NCBI RefSeq assembly: GCF_009601055.1
Contig: NZ_WITI01000007.1
Span: forward strand, 1-64,000
Direction: 5' to 3'
DNA length: 64,000 nt
From: Lactococcus sp. dk101
GTDB taxonomy: Bacteria; Bacillota; Bacilli; Lactobacillales; Streptococcaceae
Numbering within the stretch: position 1 is the stretch's first letter; every line of letters begins with the position of its first letter. This document shows positions 16,293-25,128 of this stretch, one piece after another. The position numbers and the translations under genes were made by a program. The notes beneath the pieces were generated by a model. That model saw nothing but the letters and a program-made list of their open reading frames with translations. It was not told where the DNA came from and ran no database searches.

Positions 16293-17594
16293 ATGCCTCA
16301 ATCACGGATTAAGAAAAAAAACCAACATTTAAAAAAGAAAAATTACAATTTTTATAAACCCACATCAAAAGCTGTCAGTACTGTCCTTTTAGCAGGTACT
16401 TTGACAACGACTGCCGAAATTTTATTGGATTTTCATGCGCCTAAAGCGGAAGCTGCGACAACGACCAGCCAACAAAATTTTATCGAAACGATTGCAGCGT
16501 CGGCAAAGCCTGTCGCTGATGCCAATGGCTTGTATCCGTCCGTCATGATTGCTCAAGCCATTTTGGAGAGTAACTGGGGGCAAAGTTCGCTCTCAAAAGC
16601 GCCTTATTACAACTTATTTGGCATTCAAGGAAGCTATCAAGGCAAGAGTATCTCGCTCACAACCCAAGAATACATCAATGGCAAATATGTCACTAAAAAA
16701 ATGCCATTCCGTCAGTATCCATCTCACAAAGAAAGCTTTCAAGATAATGCCCGCGTATTAAAAACAACTAATTTCGGGTCAGGTTATTTCTACCGTGCGG
16801 CTTGGCGAGCAAATGCTGCGACATACCAGCAAGCAACAGCTGCATTGACTGGAAAATATGCAACGTCACCAATTTATGGACAATCACTCAACACACTGAT
16901 TTCTCAATATAATTTGACCCGTTTTGATGGCGCAAGCGCAAGCACCAGCACGAGCAACACTACGACATCAACGGTTTCCAATACAGCCACAACTACGCAA
17001 AGCAAGACTTATACTGTCAAATCAGGCGACACTTTGTGGGGCATCAGCCAGAAAAATAATGTCACTGTTCAACAAATCAAAAGCTGGAACAAACTTACAA
17101 AAGATACGATTTTCGTCGGGCAAAAGCTTAATCTTTATGCAACGACAACAACAAGCACAGCATCAACAAATACGGCATCAAAAACAAGCAATTCGACAGC
17201 CTCAAGCACGAAAACAACGACTTCTACTAAGACTACAACCGTCAAAGTCGTTTCTGGCAACACCTTGTCAGGACTGGCAGCCAAATACAAAACTTCTGTC
17301 AGCCAACTCAAATCTTGGAATAATCTCAAAAGCGACCTTATCCTCGTTGGCCAAAAATTGATTGTCGCCAAAACAACGACCACAACAAACAATCAAACCA
17401 CTGCTAAGACGACAACCACCAATTCAACGACTTCTAAAACCAGCACCAGCAGCACAAAAATTCATAAAGTCGTCTCTGGAGACTCCCTTTGGAAACTTGC
17501 TCAAACCAACAAAGTCAGCGTCCAACAAATCAAATCTTGGAACCATCTTTCAAGTGATTTAATTTTAGTTGGTCAATATCTAAGAGTCAAATAA
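16293..17594 (+). CDS. acmA: Major autolysin, N-acetylglucosaminidase with three LysM
   Basis: A 433-residue secreted peptidoglycan hydrolase. A long signal peptide is cut after Ala-Glu-Ala at residue 54. The glucosaminidase domain spans about 60-215 (AQAILESNWGQS carries the catalytic Glu). Three LysM repeats follow (TYTVKSGDTLWGIS, VKVVSGNTLSGLA, IHKVVSGDSLWKLA), separated by Ser/Thr/Asn-rich linkers. Size and layout match lactococcal AcmA, needed for cell separation. The ATG at 16293 follows AAAGGAC; upstream in-frame starts have none. Confidence 0.93.
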   Translation: MPQSRIKKKNQHLKKKNYNFYKPTSKAVSTVLLAGTLTTTAEILLDFHAPKAEAATTTSQQNFIETIAASAKPVADANGLYPSVMIAQAILESNWGQSSLSKAPYYNLFGIQGSYQGKSISLTTQEYINGKYVTKKMPFRQYPSHKESFQDNARVLKTTNFGSGYFYRAAWRANAATYQQATAALTGKYATSPIYGQSLNTLISQYNLTRFDGASASTSTSNTTTSTVSNTATTTQSKTYTVKSGDTLWGISQKNNVTVQQIKSWNKLTKDTIFVGQKLNLYATTTTSTASTNTASKTSNSTASSTKTTTSTKTTTVKVVSGNTLSGLAAKYKTSVSQLKSWNNLKSDLILVGQKLIVAKTTTTTNNQTTAKTTTTNSTTSKTSTSSTKIHKVVSGDSLWKLAQTNKVSVQQIKSWNHLSSDLILVGQYLRVK

Positions 17595-17620
17595 AAAAAC
17601 TGCACATGTGCAGTTTTTTT
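17593..17620. terminator. Bidirectional terminator between acmA and the nicotinamidase gene
   Basis: AAAAAAACTGCACATGTGCAGTTTTTTT is a near-perfect palindrome with T-runs on both strands, between two convergent genes. Confidence 0.9.
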
Positions 17621-17621
17621 C

Positions 17622-18134
17622 TCATTCATTTATCATTTCGATTTGGCAAGATTTCATGGTTTCAATCGCCGCCAGATGACTTTCTGGAGTTACGCCCGCA
17701 CAACAAGAAACATCAACCTTAATTTTTACCTCTGGTGCAAATGCCTTAATAAGTAAAGCATTAGAAACCACACAAATATCTGTGCAAATCCCGATAAGTT
17801 CAACCTCATCAACATCTTGTGCTTTTACAAATTGAGCGAGTTCGATTGAACCAAAGCTATTTTTTTCAAAAATTTTGGCAAATCCAAGCTGTGCTTCCTT
17901 GCGGATTTCCCAACCAAAAGTGCCTTTTTGACAGTGCAAAACTGGAAGATTTTTTCCTTCTTGAGTTGAAAGATAATCCTCAAAATGCGTATCTTGCGTT
18001 GCAAATCGATTTTTTTCCTCATAGCTTTCAATCTTTTTGACAACATTTCCAATGATGGCCTGTGCCTCTTTTGTCCCCAAACTGCCGTCAATAAAATCAT
18101 TTTGGAAATCAATAACGAGAAGTATTTTTTTCAT
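17622..18134 (-). CDS. pncA: Nicotinamidase-like cysteine hydrolase
   Basis: A 170-residue isochorismatase-fold hydrolase. The triad is Asp9 (VIDFQNDF), Lys91 (FEKNSFGS) and Cys121 (TDICVVSNA); Asp48 and His50 (QDTHF) fit the metal site of nicotinamidases. It should convert nicotinamide to nicotinate for NAD salvage, which fits the NrtR/NadR/PnuC group 3 kb away. Related amidases share the fold, so substrate is inferred. Confidence 0.75.
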   Translation of the reverse strand: MKKILLVIDFQNDFIDGSLGTKEAQAIIGNVVKKIESYEEKNRFATQDTHFEDYLSTQEGKNLPVLHCQKGTFGWEIRKEAQLGFAKIFEKNSFGSIELAQFVKAQDVDEVELIGICTDICVVSNALLIKAFAPEVKIKVDVSCCAGVTPESHLAAIETMKSCQIEMINE

Positions 18135-18273
18135 CTTCTAACCTTTCTGTGATTTTTTTAATTATAACATGAAAGTTGTTCATTTTTTTCTCATTTGATA
18201 ATTTTTTGTTTTGTATGACTCAATCAGTTACCAAAATGATTTCGCCACAGCCATTATTGAAAAATACGACAAC

Positions 18274-18305
18274 TAAAAAAACGACGTGTAGGCACGCCAT
18301 TTTTT
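18274..18305 (-). terminator. Terminator of the aldo-keto reductase gene
   Basis: On the minus strand GGCGTG-CCTA-CACGTC (one G-T pair) followed by seven T. Confidence 0.7.
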
Positions 18306-18315
18306 ATTTGTCATA

Positions 18316-19161
18316 TTAGAAATCAACTTCATCTGGATTGCTTGCAAGTCCTGCTTTGCCATGAAGTCCATCGATAAAGGCGATGTCTTCCACAGAGAGT
18401 TTGAAGTCGAAAAGTTGTGTATTTTCGATGATACGCTCTGGTGTAACTGACTTAGGAAGTGGCAAATAACCTTTGTGCAATGACCAACGAAGCACGACTT
18501 GGGCAACAGTTTTATTGTATTTTTCAGCAAGTGCTTTAAGTTCTTCAATTTCAAAAATACGCCCTGTACCAAGAGGACTGTATGCCTCTGTCAAAATATT
18601 GTGTTTGACATCATATGAGACAATTTCTCTTTGTTGGTCACTTGGGTTAACCATGATTTGATTGACTGCTGGCACAACTTTTGCTGTTTTCAACAATTTG
18701 TCCAAGTGATGACGGTGGAAGTTTGAGACACCAATGGCACGTGTTTTTCCTGCTTCAAGAGCAGCTTCCATTGCTTTCCAAACAGCCGCGTTTCGACTTT
18801 CAAAATCTGGACGAAATGCTTTTGGATTTGGCCAATGAATCAGATAAAGATCCACATAGTCAAGACCAAGTTTTTGGAGAGAGTCATCTAGCGCTTTTGC
18901 CGCATCTTCAGTCGTTCCAACGCCCCAAAGTTTTGTCGTAATGAACAATTCATCGCGTGGAATTCCAGAATCCGCAATCGCTTGACCAACCGAAACTTCA
19001 TTGCCATAGACAGCGGCAGTATCGATATGACGGTAGCCAGCTTCGAGTGCGACTTTTACAGCATTGTATGCTTCGTCTCCATCTTTTGATTGCCAAGTTC
19101 CAAAACCAACTTGTGGAATTTTCACCCCATTATTGAGGGTATAAGTATCAGTTAAAGTCAT
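18316..19161 (-). CDS. Aldo-keto reductase
   Basis: A 281-residue NADPH-dependent aldo-keto reductase of the 2,5-diketogluconate reductase type. The catalytic tetrad is Asp47, Tyr52, Lys77 and His107 (HIDTAAVYGNE, TTKLW, LIHWPNP). The cofactor motif near the C-terminus (LPLPKSVTPERIIEN) is present. The physiological substrate is unknown. AAGGAG precedes the ATG. It is monocistronic and divergent from luxS. Confidence 0.9.
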   Translation of the reverse strand: MTLTDTYTLNNGVKIPQVGFGTWQSKDGDEAYNAVKVALEAGYRHIDTAAVYGNEVSVGQAIADSGIPRDELFITTKLWGVGTTEDAAKALDDSLQKLGLDYVDLYLIHWPNPKAFRPDFESRNAAVWKAMEAALEAGKTRAIGVSNFHRHHLDKLLKTAKVVPAVNQIMVNPSDQQREIVSYDVKHNILTEAYSPLGTGRIFEIEELKALAEKYNKTVAQVVLRWSLHKGYLPLPKSVTPERIIENTQLFDFKLSVEDIAFIDGLHGKAGLASNPDEVDF

Positions 19162-19346
19162 CTTCTTTCTCCTTCACATTTTGATAAGTCCATTTTACCA
19201 CTTTTAAATGTGAATAAAAAAAGATTTCGCTTTAAAAATGGTAAAATAGAATAGAATAATATTAGAAATAATATTTATTTCTAATTCAAATATAAATCAT
19301 CTCATAAATGAGTCTTTTCTCATTTACGAATTCATGGAGGAAAATC

Positions 19347-19823
19347 ATGGCAGAAGTAGAAAGTTTTCAACTTGACCACACGGCAGTGCTTGCCCCTTAC
19401 GTTCGTTTAATCGGTGCTGAAAAAGGGCCTAAAGGCGACGTGATTACAAATTTTGATGTTCGTTTTGTTCAACCCAATGCAGATGCTATTGGAATGGCAG
19501 CACTTCATACGATTGAACACAGCATGGCTAGTCTCATTCGTGACCGTATCGATGGCATGATTGACTTCTCGCCATTTGGTTGCCAAACTGGTTTCCACAT
19601 GATTATGTGGGGAGAACATTCAAGCGATGAAATGGCGAGCGTTATCAAGTCTTCACTTGAAGCCATTGCTGCTGATTCTTTTGACTGGAAAGATGTTCCA
19701 GGTGTTGCCGAAAAAGAATGTGGAAATTACAAAAATCACAGTGTTTTTGGTGCAAAAGAATGGGCTAAAAAAATTCTTGCGCAAGGCATTTCAACAGACC
19801 CTTACCAAAGAAAAGTGATTTAA
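19347..19823 (+). CDS. luxS: S-ribosylhomocysteine lyase (AI-2 synthase)
   Basis: A 158-residue enzyme of the activated-methyl cycle that yields homocysteine and the AI-2 precursor. Zinc ligands are His54 and His58 (HTIEH) and Cys125 (EKECGN); the catalytic Cys79 is in [11 protein letters not shown]. The ATG at 19347 follows GGAGG; the longer in-frame start at 19308 lacks a ribosome site. Confidence 0.95.
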   Translation: MAEVESFQLDHTAVLAPYVRLIGAEKGPKGDVITNFDVRFVQPNADAIGMAALHTIEHSMASLIRDRIDGMIDFSPFGCQTGFHMIMWGEHSSDEMASVIKSSLEAIAADSFDWKDVPGVAEKECGNYKNHSVFGAKEWAKKILAQGISTDPYQRKVI

Positions 19824-19851
19824 ATTTAATATCAAATAGAAATGAGAAACA

Positions 19852-20007
19852 ATGGGGAAATATCAACTCGATCCGAAAGGCCAATCGGTCGCACAAAAAT
19901 TTCACGAAAAAAATTCTACTGAAGGCGGAAAAGGCATTAACACAAGAAATGCAACGCAAGCAAAAATTGCTGCCCTCCGTAAAAAAATGGAAGGAAAGAA
20001 AAAATGA
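19852..20007 (+). CDS. Small basic protein coupled to an oxidoreductase
   Basis: A 51-residue hydrophilic, lysine-rich protein (opens MGKYQLDPKGQSVAQKFHEK) with no recognised family. Its stop overlaps the start of the next gene by four bases (ATGA), and its last codons contain the AAGGAAAG ribosome site of that gene. It lies 28 bp after luxS, so luxS, this gene and the oxidoreductase may form one operon. Confidence 0.7.
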   Translation: MGKYQLDPKGQSVAQKFHEKNSTEGGKGINTRNATQAKIAALRKKMEGKKK

Positions 20008-21023
20008 AACAAATGAATATTGCCTACGTTGGCTTTGGAAAATCAACCAACAGCTATCACATTCCTTATGTCAAAACGCGTGAAAACATTAAGATTGCTC
20101 GCGTTGTCAATCGTACATTAGGCAAAAGACCTGCCGATCAAGCAGCACTTGAAGCAACTGGAACGATTTTTTCAACCGACATCAATGATATCATTACTGA
20201 CAAAACGATTGATTTGGCGGTCATTGTAACACCTGCCATGGCGCATTATGAAACTGCGAAACAACTGCTTCTGGGCGGAAAAAATGTCTTGTGCGATAAG
20301 CCTTTGGTTGAAACGCGTCAACAAGCTCAAGAATTGATTGACCTTGCCAATGAAAAGGGACTCTTTTTCATGCCATTTCAAAATCGCCGCTTTGACAGCG
20401 ACTTTTTGACAGTTAAAAAAGTAATTGAAGCTGGTTATTTGGGCGACCTCGTTGACATCACTGTCAACATGGATCACTTCCGTCCAAATGATGCTGCCAA
20501 AGGAACTGATTTTGACGGCGCTTGGTATGGTCATGGGGTTCACATGGTTGACCAAATGGTTTCACTTTTTGGTAAACCAACTGATGTACAATATGACATT
20601 CGTTCAGCACGCGACGCAAATGCAGTTGATGATTACTTCTCAGTCAACTTGCTTTATCCTAATCTCCGCGCTACTGTTGCTGCAACTGAACTTGCGGCAC
20701 TTCCACATCCAAAATGGATTGTTTACGGAACGCGCGGTACTTTTGTCAAAATGGACGTTGACCAACAAGAAAATGATTTAAAAGTTGGTATCATGCCTGG
20801 AACAGAAGGTTTTGGACTTGATACAGCCGCTGATTTTGGCACATTGACTTACTACAACGGCAATGGCGATCGGATTGTGAAACATATCCCGTCAGTTACA
20901 GGCGATTACGCACGCGTCTATGATGCTGTTTACGAGTCTGTCATCAATGGCAAACCAAAACTTGTCAGCGATGACCAAATTTTAACCGTCATTGAAACTT
21001 TAGAAAATGGATTTAAAAAATAA
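20004..21023 (+). CDS. Gfo/Idh/MocA family oxidoreductase
   Basis: A 339-residue NAD(P)-dependent dehydrogenase. It has an N-terminal Rossmann fold (NIAYVGFGKSTNSYHIPY), the conserved Lys-Pro of the cofactor site (VLCDKPL) and a C-terminal substrate domain with GAWYGHGVHMVDQ containing the usual catalytic His. Substrate is probably a sugar or polyol derivative and cannot be read further. It is translationally coupled to the small protein before it. Confidence 0.88.
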   Translation: MKQMNIAYVGFGKSTNSYHIPYVKTRENIKIARVVNRTLGKRPADQAALEATGTIFSTDINDIITDKTIDLAVIVTPAMAHYETAKQLLLGGKNVLCDKPLVETRQQAQELIDLANEKGLFFMPFQNRRFDSDFLTVKKVIEAGYLGDLVDITVNMDHFRPNDAAKGTDFDGAWYGHGVHMVDQMVSLFGKPTDVQYDIRSARDANAVDDYFSVNLLYPNLRATVAATELAALPHPKWIVYGTRGTFVKMDVDQQENDLKVGIMPGTEGFGLDTAADFGTLTYYNGNGDRIVKHIPSVTGDYARVYDAVYESVINGKPKLVSDDQILTVIETLENGFKK

Positions 21024-21028
21024 AAAAG

Positions 21029-21046
21029 ACTGTCAGTACTGACAGT
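21029..21046. terminator. TGTCAG palindrome used as hairpin terminator
   Basis: ACTGTCAGTACTGACAGT is a perfect palindrome five bases after the oxidoreductase stop. The T-run is stronger on the minus strand. It is one copy of the repeat family described under 42242-42263. Confidence 0.65.
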
Positions 21047-21100
21047 TCTTGATTTTACAGGTTTTAAATGCCTCTCTATTTTTTCTAGTGATAAAATATT

Positions 21101-21129
21101 TTGAAATATCATTAAAGATACGGTATATT
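21101..21129 (+). promoter_or_regulatory. nrtR promoter with candidate NAD-regulator site
   Basis: TTGAAA at 21101-21106, 17-bp spacer, TATATT at 21124-21129. ATTAAAGATA lies at 21111-21120 beside the -10 box, the same block found at the nadR promoter. Confidence 0.55.
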
Positions 21130-21151
21130 TATATTAAAGCTGGAGAAAAAA

Positions 21152-21958
21152 ATGAAAGATAAACTTTACTACGAACGACAAGCAGATGAGTCTGAATTTC
21201 TTGAATGGTATCAAAAGCAGGACTTGCCCCATTATGAAAAGCCTTCTGTAACGATTGATAACGTCATTTTTGCCTTTGACAAAAGCGATGAGTGTTTAAA
21301 AATGCTTTTAATCAAACGGGCCGCTAATCCCTACAAAAACAGATATGCATTACCCGGTGGCTTTATCAATCCCAATGAAGACGCCAAAGAAGCTGCTAAA
21401 AGAGAGACCTTTGAGGAAACAACGGTAAACATTCAAAATGAAAATCAAATGTGGCAAATTGGAGCCTTTTCTACACCTTATCGTGATCCAAGAGGCTGGA
21501 CAATTACCATTGCACATACGACTTTCTTATATCCATTCGTTAGTCCACAAGCTAATGACGATGCTGCCAGTTGCGAATGGGTCACTGTTATGCCAGTAGG
21601 TTCTGCGGCTGACAGGCTCTATTTTATAACCGAGTCTGGACAACGCATTGATTTGGAAACAGATTTTGCCTTTGACCATTCAGAAATTATCAAAACAACT
21701 TTTGAGCGGATTAGGTCTTCGCTCAGTTTTAATGCCGATATTGCTCAGGTTCTAGGACCAACATTTACGAGCAATCAACTGCGCAACTTATTCTACTACT
21801 TTGATTGTAAATTCAACGAAAAATACAATACTTCAAATATTGTTACCACTTATGTAAAGCGGCTGAAAATTTTTGAAAAAGTAGGACAAATGACGGTCAA
21901 TGAACAATCCGCTGGCCGCCCCAAAGCACTCTTTAGTTTTGTACAAAACGAAAAATAA
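21152..21958 (+). CDS. nrtR: NrtR-like Nudix regulator of NAD metabolism
   Basis: A 268-residue protein with an N-terminal Nudix domain (about 35-175) and a C-terminal winged helix (about 185-265). The Nudix box GGFINPNEDAKEAAKRETFEE is almost canonical, but the usual Gly after EE-x is Thr (EETT), as expected for regulators that bind rather than hydrolyse ADP-ribose compounds. NrtR proteins repress NAD salvage genes, and nadR and pnuC follow directly. GGAG precedes the ATG. Confidence 0.82.
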   Translation: MKDKLYYERQADESEFLEWYQKQDLPHYEKPSVTIDNVIFAFDKSDECLKMLLIKRAANPYKNRYALPGGFINPNEDAKEAAKRETFEETTVNIQNENQMWQIGAFSTPYRDPRGWTITIAHTTFLYPFVSPQANDDAASCEWVTVMPVGSAADRLYFITESGQRIDLETDFAFDHSEIIKTTFERIRSSLSFNADIAQVLGPTFTSNQLRNLFYYFDCKFNEKYNTSNIVTTYVKRLKIFEKVGQMTVNEQSAGRPKALFSFVQNEK

Positions 21959-21963
21959 ACTCT

Positions 21964-21998
21964 AAAAAGAGCATCGTTTAGCGATGGTCTTTTTTTTA
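21964..21998 (+). terminator. Terminator after nrtR
   Basis: GAGCATCG-ttta-GCGATGGTC followed by eight T. Confidence 0.8.
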
Positions 21999-22017
21999 GC
22001 AAAAAAGTATCTTCTTG

Positions 22018-22046
22018 TTGACAAATATTTTTATTAAAGATATAAT
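22018..22046 (+). promoter_or_regulatory. nadR-pnuC promoter
   Basis: Perfect TTGACA (22018-22023), 17-bp spacer, TATAAT (22041-22046). An imperfect inverted repeat ATTAAAGATAT/ATATATCTAAT covers the -10 box, and AATAAAGATACG follows at about 22059-22070. These are candidate NrtR sites. Confidence 0.7.
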
Positions 22047-22098
22047 ATATCTAATTCAATAAAGATACGTTGTAATTTTAATGAAAAAGGAGACAAAA

Positions 22099-23211
22099 AT
22101 GCAAACGGCGAATTTGAATAAAGAAAAATTAACTGGAAGTAGGATTGGTGTTGTCTTTGGAACTTTCGCTCCCCTCCACCTCGGTCATCAAAAAATAATC
22201 TATAAAGCATTGATGGAAAATGATAGCGTGGTACTTATCGTTTCTGGCTATCTGGATGACCGTGGCGACCAAATCGGCTTGCCACTGGACAAACGTTTTC
22301 GCTATCTTCGAGAAACATTCAATGATGAATTAAATCTTCGGATTGACATTCTTGATGAGACTGATTTACCTCGCTTGCCAAAAGGTTGGGAGCAATGGAC
22401 AAAGCGGCTAACAACCGTCATCGAGGACAATCTTAAAGGAGAACAGCCGCATCACTACAAAGTATATGTGGGTGAAAAAGAATATGTCTCTGAACTGCAA
22501 AAACGCTTGCCCGAAAATTTTGAAATCGAATTACAAAATCGTGAAGAACTTCCAATCACAGCGACTGACATTCGCGAAGCTCCACTCCAACATTGGAATT
22601 CAATCAGTCGTGTTTTCAGGCGACATTTCACAAAGAAAATCTTGATTGCTGGGTCTGCTTCCACCGGAAAATCTACCTTAGTAAAGCGTTTGGCTAGAAC
22701 ATTCAATGCTCCATTTTCAGAAGAATTCGCCCGAACTTATGAAGAACAAAACAATGTCAATGATGATGAATTAAGAGCTTCTGATTATGCCGAATTTATT
22801 TTGGGCCAATGGAGTGCAAATTATCAAGAGGTTATCAATCCTTCCAACAATGGACTCACTTTTTTCGATACCGATGTTATGGTTACCAAGGCTTATGCAC
22901 AACTTTATTTATCCGAAACGGACAATGCCGAACTTCATTCCTTATTTGACATGATGATTAAGAGAGAAAAATTTGACTTGATTTTCATTATCCCACCAAT
23001 CACAACCTATGTCGATGACGGCTTTAGAAATATGGACTGGGCCAACTCGACTGACGCTTATCATCACGCCTTGATGGAAATCATCAGTGCTTACGGCTTT
23101 TCAGATAAGGTTGTCATTCTTGACGACAAAGGAAAAGACGAGTACGACGGATTTTATCAGCGCTACCTACATGCTTGCAAGGCTGTCAGCACACTCTTAG
23201 AGGAACAATAA
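22099..23211 (+). CDS. nadR: Bifunctional NadR: NMN adenylyltransferase and ribosylnicotinamide kinase
   Basis: A 370-residue enzyme. The N-terminal nucleotidyltransferase domain has GTFAPLHLGH at residues 21-30. The C-terminal kinase domain has a Walker A, GSASTGKSTL. It phosphorylates imported nicotinamide riboside and adenylates the NMN. The helix-turn-helix of enteric NadR is absent, consistent with separate regulation by NrtR. The start at 22099 is set by AAAGGAGAC. Confidence 0.92.
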   Translation: MQTANLNKEKLTGSRIGVVFGTFAPLHLGHQKIIYKALMENDSVVLIVSGYLDDRGDQIGLPLDKRFRYLRETFNDELNLRIDILDETDLPRLPKGWEQWTKRLTTVIEDNLKGEQPHHYKVYVGEKEYVSELQKRLPENFEIELQNREELPITATDIREAPLQHWNSISRVFRRHFTKKILIAGSASTGKSTLVKRLARTFNAPFSEEFARTYEEQNNVNDDELRASDYAEFILGQWSANYQEVINPSNNGLTFFDTDVMVTKAYAQLYLSETDNAELHSLFDMMIKREKFDLIFIIPPITTYVDDGFRNMDWANSTDAYHHALMEIISAYGFSDKVVILDDKGKDEYDGFYQRYLHACKAVSTLLEEQ

Positions 23212-23252
23212 ACCCCAGACAATCTCAAGATTGTCCTAGAAAGCGAACTTTT

Positions 23253-24035
23253 ATGAAAAACACAAACAATTTTGATCTCACTATTTTTATTTCAGGAATG
23301 AAGGAAGTCTTCAATCCAAAAGAAATCTTTAAAGAGTTGACAACGATGACTTTGAAAGATAATCTTTTACTTTTTTTCCTCTTAGCTGTCCAATTTATCG
23401 CATACTTTTTGACTTCAGCCTATGATTTGATGAGTAATTTATCACTCATCGTTGGCTGTTTAACAATCGTCAATCTTATTCTTGTCAATCGCGGACGCAT
23501 TACAAATTATGCTTGGGGAACAGTGAGTGCCATATTTTGGCTTGTCGTTGCCATTCAATCTCAGTTGTTTGGCGATGTTTTCAGCCAAACTTATTATGTT
23601 GTGATGCAGTTTGTAGGGATTTATGCTTGGAAAAAATCATTGGATAAGACGGAAACTAAGGAAGTGGCTCCGCGAAAAATCAGTCTCAAGATGGCTTTGA
23701 TTGCGCTACTTGGATTTGTGGTGATTTATCTAGTCGTTCTTGCCACTTCTTCTCATCTTAATGGTCAACAAATCTTTTTAGATGCAACGCTTTTGCCACT
23801 TGCTATCATTGGTCAATTATTGATGACCTTTGGCTATCGAAGTCAATGGCTGGCTTGGTTTTTGATAAATGCCATCAATATCGTCATCTGGTACAACAAC
23901 TGGCAGTTGCAAGGCGACGCAGCCTTTGGCATGTTTATCCTGCAAATCTTAATGTTTATCAATGCCATTTACGGATCATACCTGTGGTTCAAAAAACCCT
24001 CTGAAGATACCTACGAGACAGCAAAAGCCAAATAA
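23253..24035 (+). CDS. pnuC: Nicotinamide riboside transporter PnuC
   Basis: A 260-residue membrane protein with about seven hydrophobic segments and the family signatures NYAWGTVSAIFWL and SQWLAWFLINAINIVIWYNNW. It imports nicotinamide riboside, trapped by NadR kinase. It lies 41 bp after nadR; a GACAATCT-CA-AGATTGTC hairpin at 23218-23235 fills the gap. The ATG at 23253 is preferred because upstream starts fall inside nadR. Confidence 0.92.
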   Translation: MKNTNNFDLTIFISGMKEVFNPKEIFKELTTMTLKDNLLLFFLLAVQFIAYFLTSAYDLMSNLSLIVGCLTIVNLILVNRGRITNYAWGTVSAIFWLVVAIQSQLFGDVFSQTYYVVMQFVGIYAWKKSLDKTETKEVAPRKISLKMALIALLGFVVIYLVVLATSSHLNGQQIFLDATLLPLAIIGQLLMTFGYRSQWLAWFLINAINIVIWYNNWQLQGDAAFGMFILQILMFINAIYGSYLWFKKPSEDTYETAKAK

Positions 24036-24044
24036 TAATCAACC

Positions 24045-24077
24045 AAAAATCCCAAAAGTTAATTTTGGGATTTTTTT
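24045..24077. terminator. Terminator of the nadR-pnuC operon
   Basis: AAAAATCCCAAAA-gtta-ATTTTGGGATTTTTTT, T-rich on both sides, between convergent genes. Confidence 0.85.
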
Positions 24078-24080
24078 GTT

Positions 24081-25016
24081 TTATTTATTTCTGTCAGCTC
24101 TGACAATAAAATCTGACTCAATCGGAATTTGCTTCATTTCTTTTGAGATTGCTAAACTAAAAGCTTCTCTACCCAGTTGGAGATAATGATTGTCAACGGT
24201 TGGCAAATCAAGCAAGCGACCTGAGAGAAGTTTTTCCTGTCCAACAATGATTGGCTTGGGTATTTTTTTCTCGTCAAACCACTGCCAAACACCCGCAGCA
24301 ATATTATCAGAATTGGCAAACACAGCATCAAAACTGCGCATTTTATCTGCCAAACGATAACCATCCTCGTCAGAGACAGCCCCTGTCATTATCTGTTGCT
24401 CTGTCACTTTTTGACCAAAAACTTTTTCGTAAGCTCTGACCGTTACCGATGTTGTTGGGCTTTTTTCACGCGCCAACAAAAAGCCAACGGTCTTTACATT
24501 TTGAGTTTTCAGCCAACCAAATGCTTTTTCATAGCCCAGTTCTCTTTGCGTGTAAATGGCAGAAATTTGACTGCTCTGCGGTTTATGACAAAGAACAATC
24601 GGCCCATATTTTTGATAGGGTCTTATTTTTTCTTCGCTGATTTGAACCGACGTAAAAATCAATGCTTCAAAGGCTTTTTTGCGAAATTGTTCAAGGTATT
24701 TCAACTCTAAATTTTCATCATAATCGGACGGCAAAATCACTATTTTGTAGCCACTGTCAAAACTTTTTTCCAACACGCCTTCCAAAATTTGTTTGAAAAA
24801 AGGGTGTTTGATATGCGGTACAATCAATCCGATATTGTGATTGGTTCCTTTTGCCAAATCTTGTGCAATTGCATTTGTGGCATAATCCAGCGAATCCGCG
24901 CAGTCTAAAATCTTTTGTTTTGCTTCCGGCGATACGTAACCATTTCCTGATATGGCACGTGATACCGTCGATTTAGAATAACCTGTCAGCTTTGACAGAT
25001 CTGAAAGTGATGTCAT
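24081..25016 (-). CDS. LacI family transcriptional regulator
   Basis: A 311-residue regulator with a LacI helix-turn-helix at residues 1-25 (LSDLSKLTGYSKSTVSRAISGNGYVS) and a periplasmic-binding-like sensor (IGLIVPHIKHPFFKQILEGV, VFANSDNIAAGV). No sugar operon adjoins it, so its targets are unknown. AGGAG precedes the ATG by five bases. Confidence 0.9.
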   Translation of the reverse strand: MTSLSDLSKLTGYSKSTVSRAISGNGYVSPEAKQKILDCADSLDYATNAIAQDLAKGTNHNIGLIVPHIKHPFFKQILEGVLEKSFDSGYKIVILPSDYDENLELKYLEQFRKKAFEALIFTSVQISEEKIRPYQKYGPIVLCHKPQSSQISAIYTQRELGYEKAFGWLKTQNVKTVGFLLAREKSPTTSVTVRAYEKVFGQKVTEQQIMTGAVSDEDGYRLADKMRSFDAVFANSDNIAAGVWQWFDEKKIPKPIIVGQEKLLSGRLLDLPTVDNHYLQLGREAFSLAISKEMKQIPIESDFIVRADRNK

Positions 25017-25128
25017 GCAAACTCCTATTCATTAAGTCGCCAGCTCATCAAGTGAAAATCCAGTCCTCATGCTTGATGTTCATAGAAAAGCAAAGCCAAT
25101 TCAGCATTCTCCAACGTCCATTCGTGGA

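Noticed and set aside
16921-17562. Frames overlapping the acmA LysM region
   Set aside because: They are Gln/Thr-rich translations of repetitive linker DNA in other frames.
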